24,791 bases of DNA from assembly GCA_030265145.1 (NCBI GenBank), contig JARBES010000124.1:11722950-11747740 (forward strand). The letters are read 5' to 3'. Shown in pieces: positions 1 to 9,479 of the stretch; position 1 is the first letter of the stretch, and every line of letters begins with the position of its first letter. Position numbers and translations under genes: made by a program. Under the pieces are notes generated by a model that made no database searches, was not told where the DNA came from, and saw nothing but the letters and a program-made list of their open reading frames with translations. This DNA is from Strongylocentrotus pallidus. Lineage: Eukaryota > Echinodermata > Echinoidea > Camarodonta > Strongylocentrotidae.

Positions 1-137
1 ATCATTTTGATGATTCCAGAACCTTGCAGTACACACCAATACTTATATGCTAGATGATCAACCTTTTCTGAGCGATTCCACAACGTTTCTTTCACAATGC
101 AATCGCATGACCAGAACTTGGTCTTTATCTTTAAATT
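1..137 (+). repeat. Dispersed repeat, copy 1 (cut by the window start)
   Basis: Positions 1-137 match 6801-6936 in the same orientation, with roughly ten differences, starting ATCATTTTGATGATTCCAGA and ending near CTTTATCTTTAA. The match begins at base 1, so this copy probably extends to the left of the window. No coding frame or terminal repeat is visible; the family is unknown. Confidence 0.85.
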
Positions 138-1480
138 TATATTAGCCATTGTATACAATACAGGAACATTGTCTTAGTCATCGACTGATATCAAACTGCT
201 ATTTATAAAGACAGCAGCAACTTTCGTCTATAACAAAAGAGTTTATCGGACAACATATTTCCATGGCAAACCATCATCTTAATTGTAAATTAAACCTCCC
301 AGTTAGCTTATAAATCATATCAAAACAGAAGTTAGATATGTTCTCATATCAACAACATTTCAATGTAATATGATTTTTCGGAGGGCAATATTTTTGCGAA
401 ATTATATTTTTTCTGAGGGGGGGGGGGGGGGGTAAGTAATTGCCAGTTTACCATAATTTGGACTGCTTTCATAGACTGACCAAGTGGACATAGTGGTTAA
501 ATGGCCAGAGTGACCGCGTATGCAAGAATGCCTCAAATATTGATGGGATATTTATAGCTCTCCCGCTCTTGTGTTGTGTGAGGTTATAATAGATATTGAT
601 CAATAATTCTCTATGCTCAATAGAAGTTAACCACATGTACACTAATAGACTGCGATACATGTGTATGGTAAATTTACGCAGAAAATGGGATGCACAGCTA
701 ATTGCTACATCACTTCGAAAACATTCCATGTACAAGGATTTGTACCACAGTCTTTAAACAAAATCTACCAGCAAATGTATAGGTTCCATTTAACTGATAA
801 TAAATATTTCAAATGACACTTTAAATGTTTTTATCAACAATGGCTTAATCAAGAGAATTAATGTTTTCTAGTGGACTGGAATGTGTATAGATCTGAATGT
901 ATCGCCTGAAAAATCTCCTATGCTTATTTCCACTGAATTGATTTCTGTTATTATTTCGATTCAGTCTGTCCCTGAACAAAATAAATGTTTGTATAAAACA
1001 TAAACCCTTGTAAGTATGCACCCATTGTTTTAGTTGATTAACAACTTACAATGAAATCTTTGTGCATTCATTTACAACATAATCAAATGCAAACAAATGC
1101 TATTCAATTTTCAATATCTGCTCAAATTAGTAAACATACATTACCTATTGGCATGAAATATCCTTTATTAAATCCTTGGTTTACACACACTAATGGACCT
1201 CACATCCACCACAACACAATAACGTGATGAGCACAGGCTATATCCCCACCTATTCCAAATTTTGTCAGCTGTAGCGCAAATTAACCGCAAACTCCATTCG
1301 CCCATCCAACCAGGCACGCATCACGTCCTCCTGCCCTGTACCTTCATCCTCATGCAGTAGAACAACGAGGAGAAGAAGATGCAACGATGCTCATAGAAAG
1401 AGAGAGAGAGAGGGAGGGAGGACGTACGTTGGGTGCCTGATTGACCTCCGGCTTCCCTTTCTAACGATGGCTTCCCCCGA
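138..1480. other. Intron or intergenic DNA, no gene seen
   Basis: This is AT-rich sequence without a convincing exon. It contains a 16-17 base poly-G run at about 417-432. From about 1200 the base composition becomes more GC-rich leading into the CT tract, with purine runs (GAGAGAGAGAGAGGGAGGGAGG) on the plus strand near 1400. No promoter motif can be assigned with confidence. Confidence 0.5.
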
Positions 1481-1496
1481 GCGCAGCTCTCCCGCT

Positions 1497-1728
1497 CGCT
1501 CTCTCTCTTTCCCTCTCTCTCCTGCTCTCTCTCTCTCTTTTCCCCTCTCGCTCTTTCTTTCCCTCTCTCTTTCTCTTCTCCCCCCTCCTCTCTCTTTCCC
1601 ACTCTCTCTCTATCTTTCCCTCTCTCTCTATTTTCCCTCTCTCTGTCTTTTTCTCTCTTTTCCCTCTCTCTCTCTCTCTATTTCCCTCTCTCTCTTTCTC
1701 TCTCTCTATTTCCCTCTCTCTCTCTTTC

Positions 1729-1759
<31 letters not shown>

Positions 1760-1873
1760 CTCCCGCTATCTCTCTCTCTCTTTTCCCCTCTCTCTTTCCC
1801 CCTCTCTCTTTCCCCCTCTCTCTTTTCCCCTTTCTCTTTCCCCCTCTCTCTTTCCCACTCCCTCTCTTTCCAC
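1497..1873 (+). repeat. Long CT-rich polypyrimidine tract
   Basis: About 375 bases of the plus strand are almost only C and T, in CTCTCT runs broken by TTTCCC and a handful of purines. Translations of either strand give Ser/Leu/Pro/Phe or Arg/Glu/Lys/Gly repeats, which is the signature of a simple repeat and not of protein. On the OSBP sense strand it is GA-rich. Homopurine-homopyrimidine tracts of this length can form triplex DNA. Confidence 0.92.
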
Positions 1874-2067
1874 TGCTGCCGAACGGTATTACGAACGGCT
1901 CTTTTATTGATTCAGCGCCGGCGAGTGAAGCAAGCTCGCTGGTTGTGTCATGATGACAGACAGAGATGCGGCTAGCTATGGGCTTCATTGATTAACTGGC
2001 TGCAGCATGGGGGAGCCCTTCAATCCAGCGCAAGGCTCGCATGTTGAGCCAGATTTTTCATATTCAG
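1874..2067 (+). other. GC-rich block after the CT tract; possible non-coding first exon or regulatory module
   Basis: This stretch is clearly richer in G and C than its surroundings and is not repetitive. It contains GCGCCGGCGAG, a GTCATGATGAC palindrome followed by TGACAGACAG, and TTGATTAACTGG. It ends in TTCAG followed by GTAAAT at 2068, a plausible 5' splice site on the plus strand. A TALE or homeobox-type regulatory element is another reading. I recognise no protein in it. Confidence 0.25.
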
Positions 2068-2431
2068 GTAAATCAATGGGTATGCCTTTGCTTCAGTCTA
2101 AGTGGGTTTATCGTGTACTCTATATTACTGCTACAATGCTGGGGTATGTATTGTGTCGGTGTACTTTCATGGGTTTATAATCTATGCAAACTGGCGCTTC
2201 CCCTTTCATTAGTAGACCTGTAATATAATCAAGCAAAACAAAACAAATGCAACAGCACCTCTTCTAACATTATCACACTTTTCTACTATATTTTGTAGAA
2301 TTTTTACTGCTATCAACTTTCACAATCATTTTTCCAATCATTGTTGTCTCTGATAAACTGTAGTTGATTTTCATGTTTAATAGGGTTTATGACACTGTAA
2401 TTCATGTACAAGACTTACAATTACCACTGAT

Positions 2432-2453
2432 TGACCTTTGTGACCTTTGACAG
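2432..2453 (+). promoter_or_regulatory. Cluster of nuclear-receptor-type half-sites
   Basis: TGACCT, a TTG spacer, a second TGACCT, one base, then TGACAG: a DR3 followed by an imperfect DR1 of the AGGTCA half-site on the minus strand. The similarity to RXR-class response elements is direct. Binding is unproven, and TGACCTTTGACC-like runs also occur as simple repeats. Confidence 0.3.
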
Positions 2454-2609
2454 CTTACATAAATATCCCCAAATCTTTCAATTCATCACCCTATAAGGCG
2501 ATATATATTGGTAGCAGGTTAAAGTTCGTAATTCTAATAGTCCTTGAAGAATTTAGATAACAATAAGACTACAATGCACAATATGATGTAAATTGATCCC
2601 CAAAAACTT

Positions 2610-2622
2610 TGACCTTTGACCA
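2610..2622 (+). promoter_or_regulatory. DR1-type nuclear-receptor element
   Basis: TGACCTTTGACCA is two AGGTCA-type half-sites on the minus strand with one base between them, the DR1 layout bound by HNF4, RXR and COUP-TF receptors. It lies about 160 bp from the half-site cluster at 2432-2453. No transcript evidence links it to a promoter. Confidence 0.3.
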
Positions 2623-3404
2623 ACTAATCCTTCCGGTTGTCTCTCTCTAGTGATACATATACATCAACCAAGGTTTATTCAAAACAATATCACTACCAAT
2701 GAAAGCTTTATATATTGCTTATCAAGCAGTAGCATCTATAAACAAAACTAAAATAAATGAAAAAATAAATTACAAAAATGGAATAGAACATTTCAGATTT
2801 TAAGTACCGGTAAAGAAAAGCTTTGTCCACATGAAAAATATGGATATACTAGGTACTTTAATCATTCTATGTTCTGCATATGAGATATGGATGGAATACA
2901 AAACCAGACAAATTTCAACATTTCCCTTCTCCATTTTTTCCAATATCGGCTTGGAATGGCTATCACGTTGCCAAACAAAGGCAATATGTCTTCTCCTCAT
3001 ACTACTTAGATACACTGTCTAAATTAGACCTCGCTCCCAAAGGTCATTCGTCCAAACAAACAGAGAGGCTCATGGGATATCCCTCTCGCTTCGTTATGCC
3101 TGATCATTACCACTCCGATCGTCATCTCGTGCCTGGGTATGGATAGATAGATGTGCGGTCATATGACCAGGACCCGGGAGAAAAGAGAATGTTTTTCTTT
3201 GATTTAGTTTGACAAATATAGACTGGTTTTGTCTTACAGTAGAGATTTCTCGCCTTTTTTCCTCTCGGATTGTCTGTGGCGATCATATGATAGGAATATG
3301 AGCTTTAAATTTGCTCCTTTCCATTTTGCCTTCTTTTAAAAGATGTTCATTTCAATCCAATGTTGATGATAATAATAAAGGGCATCCAACTTCTTTCACC
3401 AGGC

Positions 3405-3488
3405 CTTGTTTGTTTGTAGCCAGAAAGGCATAAACTCATATATTTAAAAGTAGAATTTATGCCCTTCTGGCTCTGAACAGATGATAAT
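3405..3488. mobile_element. Short hairpin element, GAGCCAGAAGGGC family, copy A
   Basis: The left arm TAGCCAGAAAGGCATAAACTC pairs with the right arm ending ATGCCCTTCTGGCTC, followed by TGAACAGATGAT. The whole element is about 80 bp and nearly all of it is inverted repeat with a short AT-rich loop. It has no coding capacity. It is best described as a miniature inverted-repeat element of unknown superfamily. Confidence 0.75.
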
Positions 3489-3774
3489 ATAGAAACACCA
3501 AGTCTTGAATTTATGTGTGCCAAATGCTTCATAAATGATATCAATGTACTACATGCCAGTTATGATTTTAAAATAGCCATTAACTATGAAATATGGAGAG
3601 AGAAAACATTTAGATCTAACTTGTTATGCCACTGATACATGCTTATTGTACCAGGCAGATGCAAATTGTATTTGCTGAGAGCCAAAATGGCATTCATTCA
3701 CATACATGTACTTCCAAATTTAGCTAACATCCTTCACTAGCTTTCAGCAGAAGATATGAACATGTTGTGTGTAT

Positions 3775-3838
3775 GGAGCTAGAAGGGCACTGACGATATC
3801 TCAGATTATATGAGTCACTCAACACCCTTCTGGCTCTC
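3775..3838. mobile_element. Short hairpin element, copy B
   Basis: The arms are GGAGCTAGAAGGGC and CACCCTTCTGGCTCTC around a loop with ATATGAGTCA. It is the first of two copies made by the 126-bp tandem duplication. It shares both arms with copies A and D-G elsewhere in the window. Confidence 0.75.
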
Positions 3839-3900
3839 AAAAGACTGAGCTAACATCCATCTCTAGCTTTCAGCAGAAGATATGAACATGTTGTATGTAT

Positions 3901-3968
3901 GGAGCCAGAAGGGCACTGACGATATCTATGAGTATATGAGTCAACACCCTTCTGGCTCTCAACAGACG
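3901..3968. mobile_element. Short hairpin element, copy C
   Basis: The arms are GGAGCCAGAAGGGC and CACCCTTCTGGCTC, followed by TCAACAGACGAT, close to the ACAGATGAT outer end seen in other copies. It is the second unit of the 126-bp tandem duplication and pairs better than copy B. Confidence 0.75.
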
Positions 3969-4206
3969 ATGCTTTCTTTTTCACAATGCATCATATCAGG
4001 CTTGTTCCGCTATTTATAGACAAACAAGATGTGTTATCTACAATGACCTCCCATTGATAACAAGATTTGCAAATTGCCTTTACTAAAATATGAATTCAAG
4101 TCCATGCTGAGATCAGGATATTATCAGATATGGTCAAAAAATGTAAATATATTCTTGCGGAGATAAACAAGTTGTTTTCGTGGTCAGTTTCATACTTCAA
4201 AGGAAT

Positions 4207-4310
4207 TCCTAACCTGAACCCTGGACCCAACACTAAACCCAATCATCCCCCTAACCCTAACCCTCACCCTAATCCTAACCTTAATCTTATTGCAAACCTA
4301 ACCTATAGGT
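4207..4310 (+). repeat. Degenerate interstitial telomere-like repeat (CCCTAA)
   Basis: The sequence moves through CCTAACC, CCCTAACCCTAACCCTCAC, CCTAATCCTAACC and AACCTAACC. These are imperfect units of the animal telomere repeat, CCCTAA on this strand. The array is short and decayed, so it is an internal relic or a simple repeat, not a chromosome end. Confidence 0.75.
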
Positions 4311-5164
4311 ATACCTTTGACGAAACAAAGCCCCAAATAATTGTCGCCAGAGGAAATGGTGGATCATCGTAAACATCAAAATAGCCTGAGATCATAGACA
4401 ACTGTGAACTTTTTTCTAAAAACATGTTTCTTCATGTGAAAATTGTTTATACAATAGTACGAAATTCCCCTGATAGGAAAAGGCTATAAATCCATTCACG
4501 AAGAGATATATATCAACGAGGGTCATCCATAATCCAAATTCGGGAGGCGATAAGATCACTAGGGAGCCAAAGAGAGTGGGCTTGATTACCATGAATTATT
4601 CATGATGTTCCTTTCCACAGATGTGTAGCCCAAGGGGGCACTAGGTTAGTTTTCATTATACCTCGGTAACAATTCTTGACCAATAGGGTAACGTATTATT
4701 TTGATTGGTGTGTTGATATTATAGCCCGAACGAGCTTAAACTTGAGAAATTAGACCGGTTGGTAATTTCTGAGAAATAAGTCTAGAGTTCCCAAAGTTTT
4801 CGAAGTTTCCAGTCTCTAGTCAGTAGTCTTAACTACATGTAAACAAGCAAGGCTTGCTTAAAACATCACCTCAATGATCAAGAAAATCGTAACTAAATTG
4901 TAAGCCCCCAGTGAGAATCATGCATGGCACAGCATACCTGATTTTCATTTTGTACACCTGTATACGTTTGAAAGATAAGGACAGTGCTTGCACGCTAGAG
5001 CATACCAAGTTCAAGAAATAAGGCTTGATGCGTCTTCATCATAAATTTGCCAACTACTTGGCTAAATAGCAGTCATGAACAAGACTGGAGCAACTGGGGA
5101 TAATAGTCAAAAAGTAGTTTCCCAAGAGCAGGGGTCAAATATTCCACTATTACTCTCTTCATTA
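4311..5164. other. Intron or intergenic DNA, no gene seen
   Basis: No exon, RNA gene or repeat family could be recognised. CCAAT boxes occur in both orientations (GACCAATAGGG near 4679 and GATTGGTG near 4704), but no TATA or initiator arrangement accompanies them. Confidence 0.5.
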
Positions 5165-5330
5165 TACAGTCAAACCTGCTTTAGTGACCACCTGTCTACA
5201 AGACCACAATTTTTGTTTCCCTTGAAAATGGTCTCTCATTGACACATGTACATACCGTAATGACCACCTGCCTATAAAGACCACTTCTCTTGTCTCCCTT
5301 GGGTGGTCTTCATAGACAGGTTTCACTGTA
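5165..5330. mobile_element. MITE with TACAGTCAAACCTG terminal inverted repeats
   Basis: The left end TACAGTCAAACCTG is matched by the inverted right end CAGGTTTCACTGTA, with 13 of 14 bases complementary, over 166 bp. Inside, GACCACCTG and TAAGACCAC-like words repeat in both directions. A terminal TA at each end fits a Tc1/mariner-type TA target site. There is no open frame. Similar TACAGTCAAACCTG repeats are, as I recall, widespread in marine invertebrates. Confidence 0.8.
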
Positions 5331-5536
5331 TCAGCCTATTTTGTAATTACAGGGTTTATTCCCCCAGATCAGAAACTACCAGGCTTTGCTGTAATCTTGG
5401 GCTAATGAAAACAAAACTATTGGATATTATTTCTGATGGGTATCTGGAGAGAGATATATTGATTCAGCTTTCTGTATCAATCCTGCGGCAATGCATCTGC
5501 TCTGTAATCCAATGGTCAAGGTGGCCTTGTAATCCG

Positions 5537-5685
5537 GCCCCTGTTTCACAAAACTATGTCATCCATAAAAGGGTTATGATATATAATATAAACTACTTTA
5601 AATCATTGCATTTGATTGGCTGTGATCTTATTTCAAGTAGAGTTGTCACAGTTGTTGTTCATAACAAGTTTTATGAAGCAGGGCA
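5537..5685. mobile_element. Hairpin element with GTTTCACAAAACT ends, copy 1
   Basis: The left GCCCCTGTTTCACAAAACT is mirrored by the right AGTTTTATGAAGCAGGGC. The middle contains TTGATTGGCTGTGATC. It has the same end design and CCAATCA/TGATTGG centre as the element at 7379-7523, suggesting one family. An open frame of about 130 codons crosses it but shows no protein motif. Confidence 0.7.
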
Positions 5686-6800
5686 CAGATTATGTAGATG
5701 ATTCTGCCGAAACTAGATCGGATTTTGTCGGCTGCACGTAAAAAGGAGGTAAAAGCTTTGTATTGTCAATGGTGTACTGATGGCCTACTTGCAGGAAACC
5801 AATGATTTATAGACCAGATGTCCTGAGTTTTTAAAAAATATTAGGAGAGGTTATAAGTATTGAAATCAGCAGTAAGGTTTTGTGATTTTCCTTATTTTTG
5901 AAGGTGGATGATTAGTATTAAAGTACATGTGAATGTAGATGTGATAATTATCCCTGCTAATCAGCGTTACCATTTCATAATTCACTTTATGGCTGTAGGA
6001 TAAATAAGAAATGGGTTTTTAGTAATGAAGGAATTTATTATATACTATCAGGACATAAAGTTATACTTTAAAGTTTTAAATTTTTTCTCTATTGTTTGAT
6101 TCTCCAAGCTTTGATATTGTTGAAGTACAGGAAAGCGTAAAATACCCCAAAAAGGTGGGAGGAAGGTGGGGGTCTAGGGATTTTCTTTTTCTTTGACTGT
6201 GATATACATGTATATGCAACAAGAGACAATGGGAACCATTGCCTTGTGCTTTTCATTCGTTTTCTCCAGAGAGCACGGCAAGCCTGAACTAAACCAGATT
6301 ATGAAATCATGTTGGAGGCTGTATCGTGTAAGCTAGTTAGGCGACAAACATGATCAGATTACAACGTCATTATGTTACCCAAATCTGGGCGGTAATTACA
6401 TTAGCCCGGAGACGCTTTTGTGGATGAGGAAACTCAGGAGGAGATGAGGCACATAAACACCCAGGGATGGGATGAGAAGATCACGCTATGCCGGGGGAAG
6501 GTGATGTGACTTTTAACATAACATTTCTACATTTAGCACATGCATCTTGAAAGGAAAGCAAAAACTTGAAGAGAAGTTTGAGTTCTGGGAAGAGGTGAAA
6601 ACTATTTTGTGAGCATTTCAATTGTTATTATGCGAGTGTGAAAGAACATCAGAGAAAAAATGTTCCCTCAAAAGCATGGCTCTTCAAATGCCTTCATATT
6701 CTAAATATGACATCATTTTTATGCCACATGTTGTGTAGTCTCATATACACATTTCTGTGTTCAGTGCTTATTACTTTTACCAAGACTTGGCCAAAATTGT
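5686..6800. other. Intron or intergenic DNA with one GC-rich, motif-dense block
   Basis: Most of the stretch is AT-rich and featureless. From about 6250 to 6510 it is more GC-rich and non-repetitive, with CCAGATTATGAAATCATG, GATCAGATTACAACGTCATTATG and GGTAATTACATTAGCCC, all rich in homeodomain-like cores (TAATTA, GATTA). This resembles a regulatory module but could be chance. No exon is evident. Confidence 0.35.
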
Positions 6801-6936
6801 TATCATTTTGATGATTCCAGAACGTTGCAGTACACACCAATACTTATACGCTACATGATCAACTTTTTCTCAGCGATTCCACACCGTTTCTTTCACAATG
6901 AACTTGCATGACCAGAACTCAACTTTATCTTTAATA
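6801..6936 (+). repeat. Dispersed repeat, copy 2
   Basis: This is the partner of the repeat at 1-137, with about 90% identity by eye. Similarity ends at about 6936, where the sequence continues with AGCAGGTTGC instead of the TTTATATTAG seen in copy 1. The left boundary cannot be set because copy 1 is cut by the window edge. Confidence 0.85.
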
Positions 6937-7018
6937 GCAGGTTGCTAGAGTGAAAGTAGAAACAATATAATGAATTTTTGTTTTTGTTGCCTGAACAAAA
7001 AGATACCTAAAAGATGAC

Positions 7019-7099
7019 ATCGTCCGTTCAGAGCCAAAAAGGCATTAACTCTGTACATAAAGGATATGAATAGTGCCCTTCTGTCGCCAAACAGATGAT
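7019..7099. mobile_element. Short hairpin element, copy D
   Basis: The outer ends ATCGTCCGTTCAGAGCC and the inverse of GCCAAACAGATGAT define the full element, about 81 bp. It shows that the terminal inverted repeat extends beyond the GAGCCAGAAGGGC core to an ATCATCTGTT-like tip. The right arm is less well matched than in other copies. Confidence 0.75.
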
Positions 7100-7378
7100 A
7101 TACATGCATGTAAATTTAACTGATGGAGAGTCATAAGGGGCATCTAATTAGGTCATCCAGTGATTAATCAACCTAAATTTAGCCCATAATTGCATTAGCC
7201 CGAGTGGCTAAACCCTTCCCAAATTTAAATCAATGGCTCAAACTGGGGGCGAGTTGAGTAAAAATGGAAATTGGCTTTGAATGGCCAATAATGAGATTAT
7301 AAAGTTTCAATACACTGTATTATCGGATCGTAATGGTACTGTTCTTTTTGACCAATTCTATCTTTCAAACATGCTGGG

Positions 7379-7523
7379 ACCCGTTTCACAAACCCTTTTT
7401 TCAATGACAAATGACCAAAATCAGTGACAAATCTGTTGATAACCAATCAGAAGCAAGGATTTCAGTAGCTGATAACAAAAACTGTCATTTGTCACTGATG
7501 ACAAGTTTTGTGAAACGCCCCCC
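7379..7523. mobile_element. Hairpin element with GTTTCACAAAACT ends, copy 2
   Basis: The left ACCCGTTTCACAAA and right GTTTTGTGAAACGCCCCCC are inverted. A second inner pair, ATCAGTGACAAAT and ATTTGTCACTGAT, extends the stem. AACCAATCAGAAGC sits at the centre. It has no coding capacity; an open frame crossing it has no recognisable features. It is more symmetric, and so perhaps younger, than the copy at 5537-5685. Confidence 0.78.
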
Positions 7524-8023
7524 AGGGCAGCTCAAAGACCATGCTACTACGGTAATCATTCTTCATACAATTTTTGTTCCCCAACCTGCAAATGAGTCAT
7601 GAATTATATAGTTGATCGTATTGATCCACAAAAAAGGAAATTATGTTGGCATGAATCAATCACAGCAGACAACAAAACATTAAAAATATCAACAAATGCT
7701 GTATATACTATTACAGATACACTTATCATACACCTTGCACATTGGACCTGCATGATTTATACTGTACATGTACATGTAGATATTATAAACAACTCATCCT
7801 AGTATTATTTGAAAATTGCAACAAAAAAATGTTGGGATTCGTTCATAGATGTAAAAAAGATTAAAAACCAAGAAACAAACATCATGACAAGCCCATGAAT
7901 AAGTCGTTAAAAAAAATATATATGTTTTTTCATTATACATCTACTCAAGATATGAACCTACTGTAGTAAAGTATTAAATGCAACAGACTACATACACTGT
8001 ATAGTATGTGTATACATACACAG
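7524..8023. other. Intron or intergenic DNA, no gene seen
   Basis: AT-rich sequence with a TGTACATGTACATGTA palindromic run near 7765. Two short open frames here have ordinary intron-like composition and no splice or protein support. Confidence 0.5.
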
Positions 8024-8218
8024 ATATATGCCAACCTTTACATTCAGCTTTCAGAGAGGATTCATTCAGAAATCAGGGAGGTTTCTATCAATTGCATACA
8101 GCATAATAGGAACAATATTTCAACAAATCAGGGAGTTATCAAAATTTGTGTGGAGTGACGTATCAAAAAACAAATTTTCAGGGAGCCTCCCTTAAAATCA
8201 GGGAGGGTTGGCATCTCT
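8024..8218. mobile_element. Element with TGCCAACC/GGTTGGCA ends and internal CAGGGAG repeats
   Basis: The left ATATGCCAACC is mirrored by the right GGTTGGCATCT. Inside, AAATCAGGGAG or TTTTCAGGGAG occurs four times on the plus strand. This is a non-coding miniature element of roughly 195 bp. The repeated CAGGGAG word is unusual among the elements of this window. Confidence 0.65.
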
Positions 8219-9264
8219 GCATACATCTGTGATGTTTCTGCATGAGAAGGAATGCAAGGAATGTACAGACAATGCTCTGTATAATATTCATGTACATGCC
8301 CACACAGTGACCTTTATTTTCTTAACAGGTGGCTTTCACAAATTAAATGTTAGACTGTTAACATCAATGCAGTCGCAACCACAGATTGCCTGAAGTGAAT
8401 TGAGCTGGAAACTTGAATGATATGGAGAAATTTTAATCAAAAAGTAGATTTGCAGAATTTTAATAATGTTGAAATTGTACTCACCACATCAATTAGAAAG
8501 CTAATAATCCATAACTAATCAACAAATTCCTTCATTTGACACAAAGCAGGATGTTTACAGGGCAGCCAAGTTCAATACAATGTCAAAGTTAACATGTGAA
8601 TCCCGACCTTAAACTGTTGACAAGTTGGTGACCTTTTATTCATATGACCTCTACATGCACAAAGATGAACTTTGACCCCAGAGATGGTGAATAAAGTACA
8701 GCTTTTCTCATGACGTTATCATGTCTACTGAGAAGTGATAGTTCACATCCGCAACAAATCTGTAACAGGGTAAGGTCACAACAACGAAGCTGATGAAATC
8801 ACAAAGTGCAGTGTTTTTGTGTTCTTTTCAAAGAAACTATGCAATCGGTTACAAGCAGCTTCAGAAATCAATTGGAGATCAGATCGGTAGTATGCTGAAA
8901 AGCGGGACTGAGCTCCAAGTCGGTCAAGGGCAACGTATTCCATGAATACTGTAGTTCATCAAATTAATCTATTAGCTCAGTGGTAAACATTGCAATCACT
9001 GGCAGCACACAAAAGCTGATAAATGCATGACTTTTCCAGAGGTAATGAAATCAGAGTTTTGATCGTTTGTCCTTTTAAAAGGAATATTATTGATGGAGAG
9101 TTTATTTATAGACTACACACATAAAACATAAAATTGCATACAGGTGCTTCGGGTGGGAATGTTTCGTTTCGTGAAAGCAATTTTGAACTAAAAATCACAC
9201 ACATCGGATGTTGCAGAACGGATAGTTAAAGCCTTATGTCCACTTTTGAGGCGTAATCACTCCT
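8219..9264. other. Intron or intergenic DNA, no gene seen
   Basis: No exon is recognised. Receptor-like half-sites occur again around 8625-8682 (TGACC, ATGACCTC, CTTTGACCCC), with no consistent spacing. A modestly GC-richer stretch at 8880-8945 has no identifiable content. Confidence 0.5.
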
Positions 9265-9339
9265 GTGTACATATAATCCTGGACAGATTGTATACATATA
9301 ATCCTGGACAGATTGTATACATATAATCCTGGACAGATA
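9265..9339 (+). repeat. Three tandem copies of a 25-bp repeat
   Basis: Units start at 9265, 9290 and 9315 and read GTATACATATAATCCTGGAC plus AGATT. Units 2 and 3 differ only in the last base, and unit 1 varies near its start. It is a small minisatellite with no visible function. Confidence 0.9.
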
Positions 9340-9479
9340 GTGTAGATTTTGACATCCACTAGTTAGTTAACGTTGCTTGCACATGGTTAAATGCACATAC
9401 ATGTTTGTGTGCAACGAGATCCCAGCTGATGTTTTGCATACATATATACAAAGAAATGCATGTAGGAGCTGCTCACCAA

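Larger units (their letters stand above)
2068..3404. other. Intron or intergenic DNA, no gene seen
   Basis: Apart from the receptor-type half-sites at 2432-2453 and 2610-2622, this is AT-rich unique-looking sequence. Short overlapping open frames near 2830-3146 occur on both strands at once and have no recognisable motif or splice context, so they are not annotated as genes. Confidence 0.5.
3722..3968 (+). repeat. Tandem duplication of a 126-bp unit
   Basis: AGCTAACATCC begins at 3722 and again at 3848, giving a 126-bp period. Each unit carries the same flank (CTAGCTTTCAGCAGAAGATA) and one hairpin element. Differences between units are few, so the duplication is younger than the insertion of the hairpin it contains. 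Confidence 0.88.

Noticed and set aside
1461-1988. Long open frames on both strands across the CT tract
   Set aside because: The peptides are only Ser/Leu/Pro/Phe or Arg/Glu/Lys/Gly repeats, arising because CTCTCT has no stop codons in any frame. The same applies at 9787-10306 and 17037-17661.
2041-2223. A hydrophobic 60-residue frame that looks like a membrane segment
   Set aside because: T-rich DNA gives hydrophobic peptides by chance. It crosses a likely donor site at 2068 and has no homology I recognise.
4207-4310. A true chromosome end
   Set aside because: The repeats are short, imperfect and flanked by ordinary sequence on both sides.
5303-5701. A 132-codon plus-strand frame
   Set aside because: It starts inside the MITE at 5165-5330 and runs through the foldback element at 5537-5685. 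The peptide has no recognisable features.
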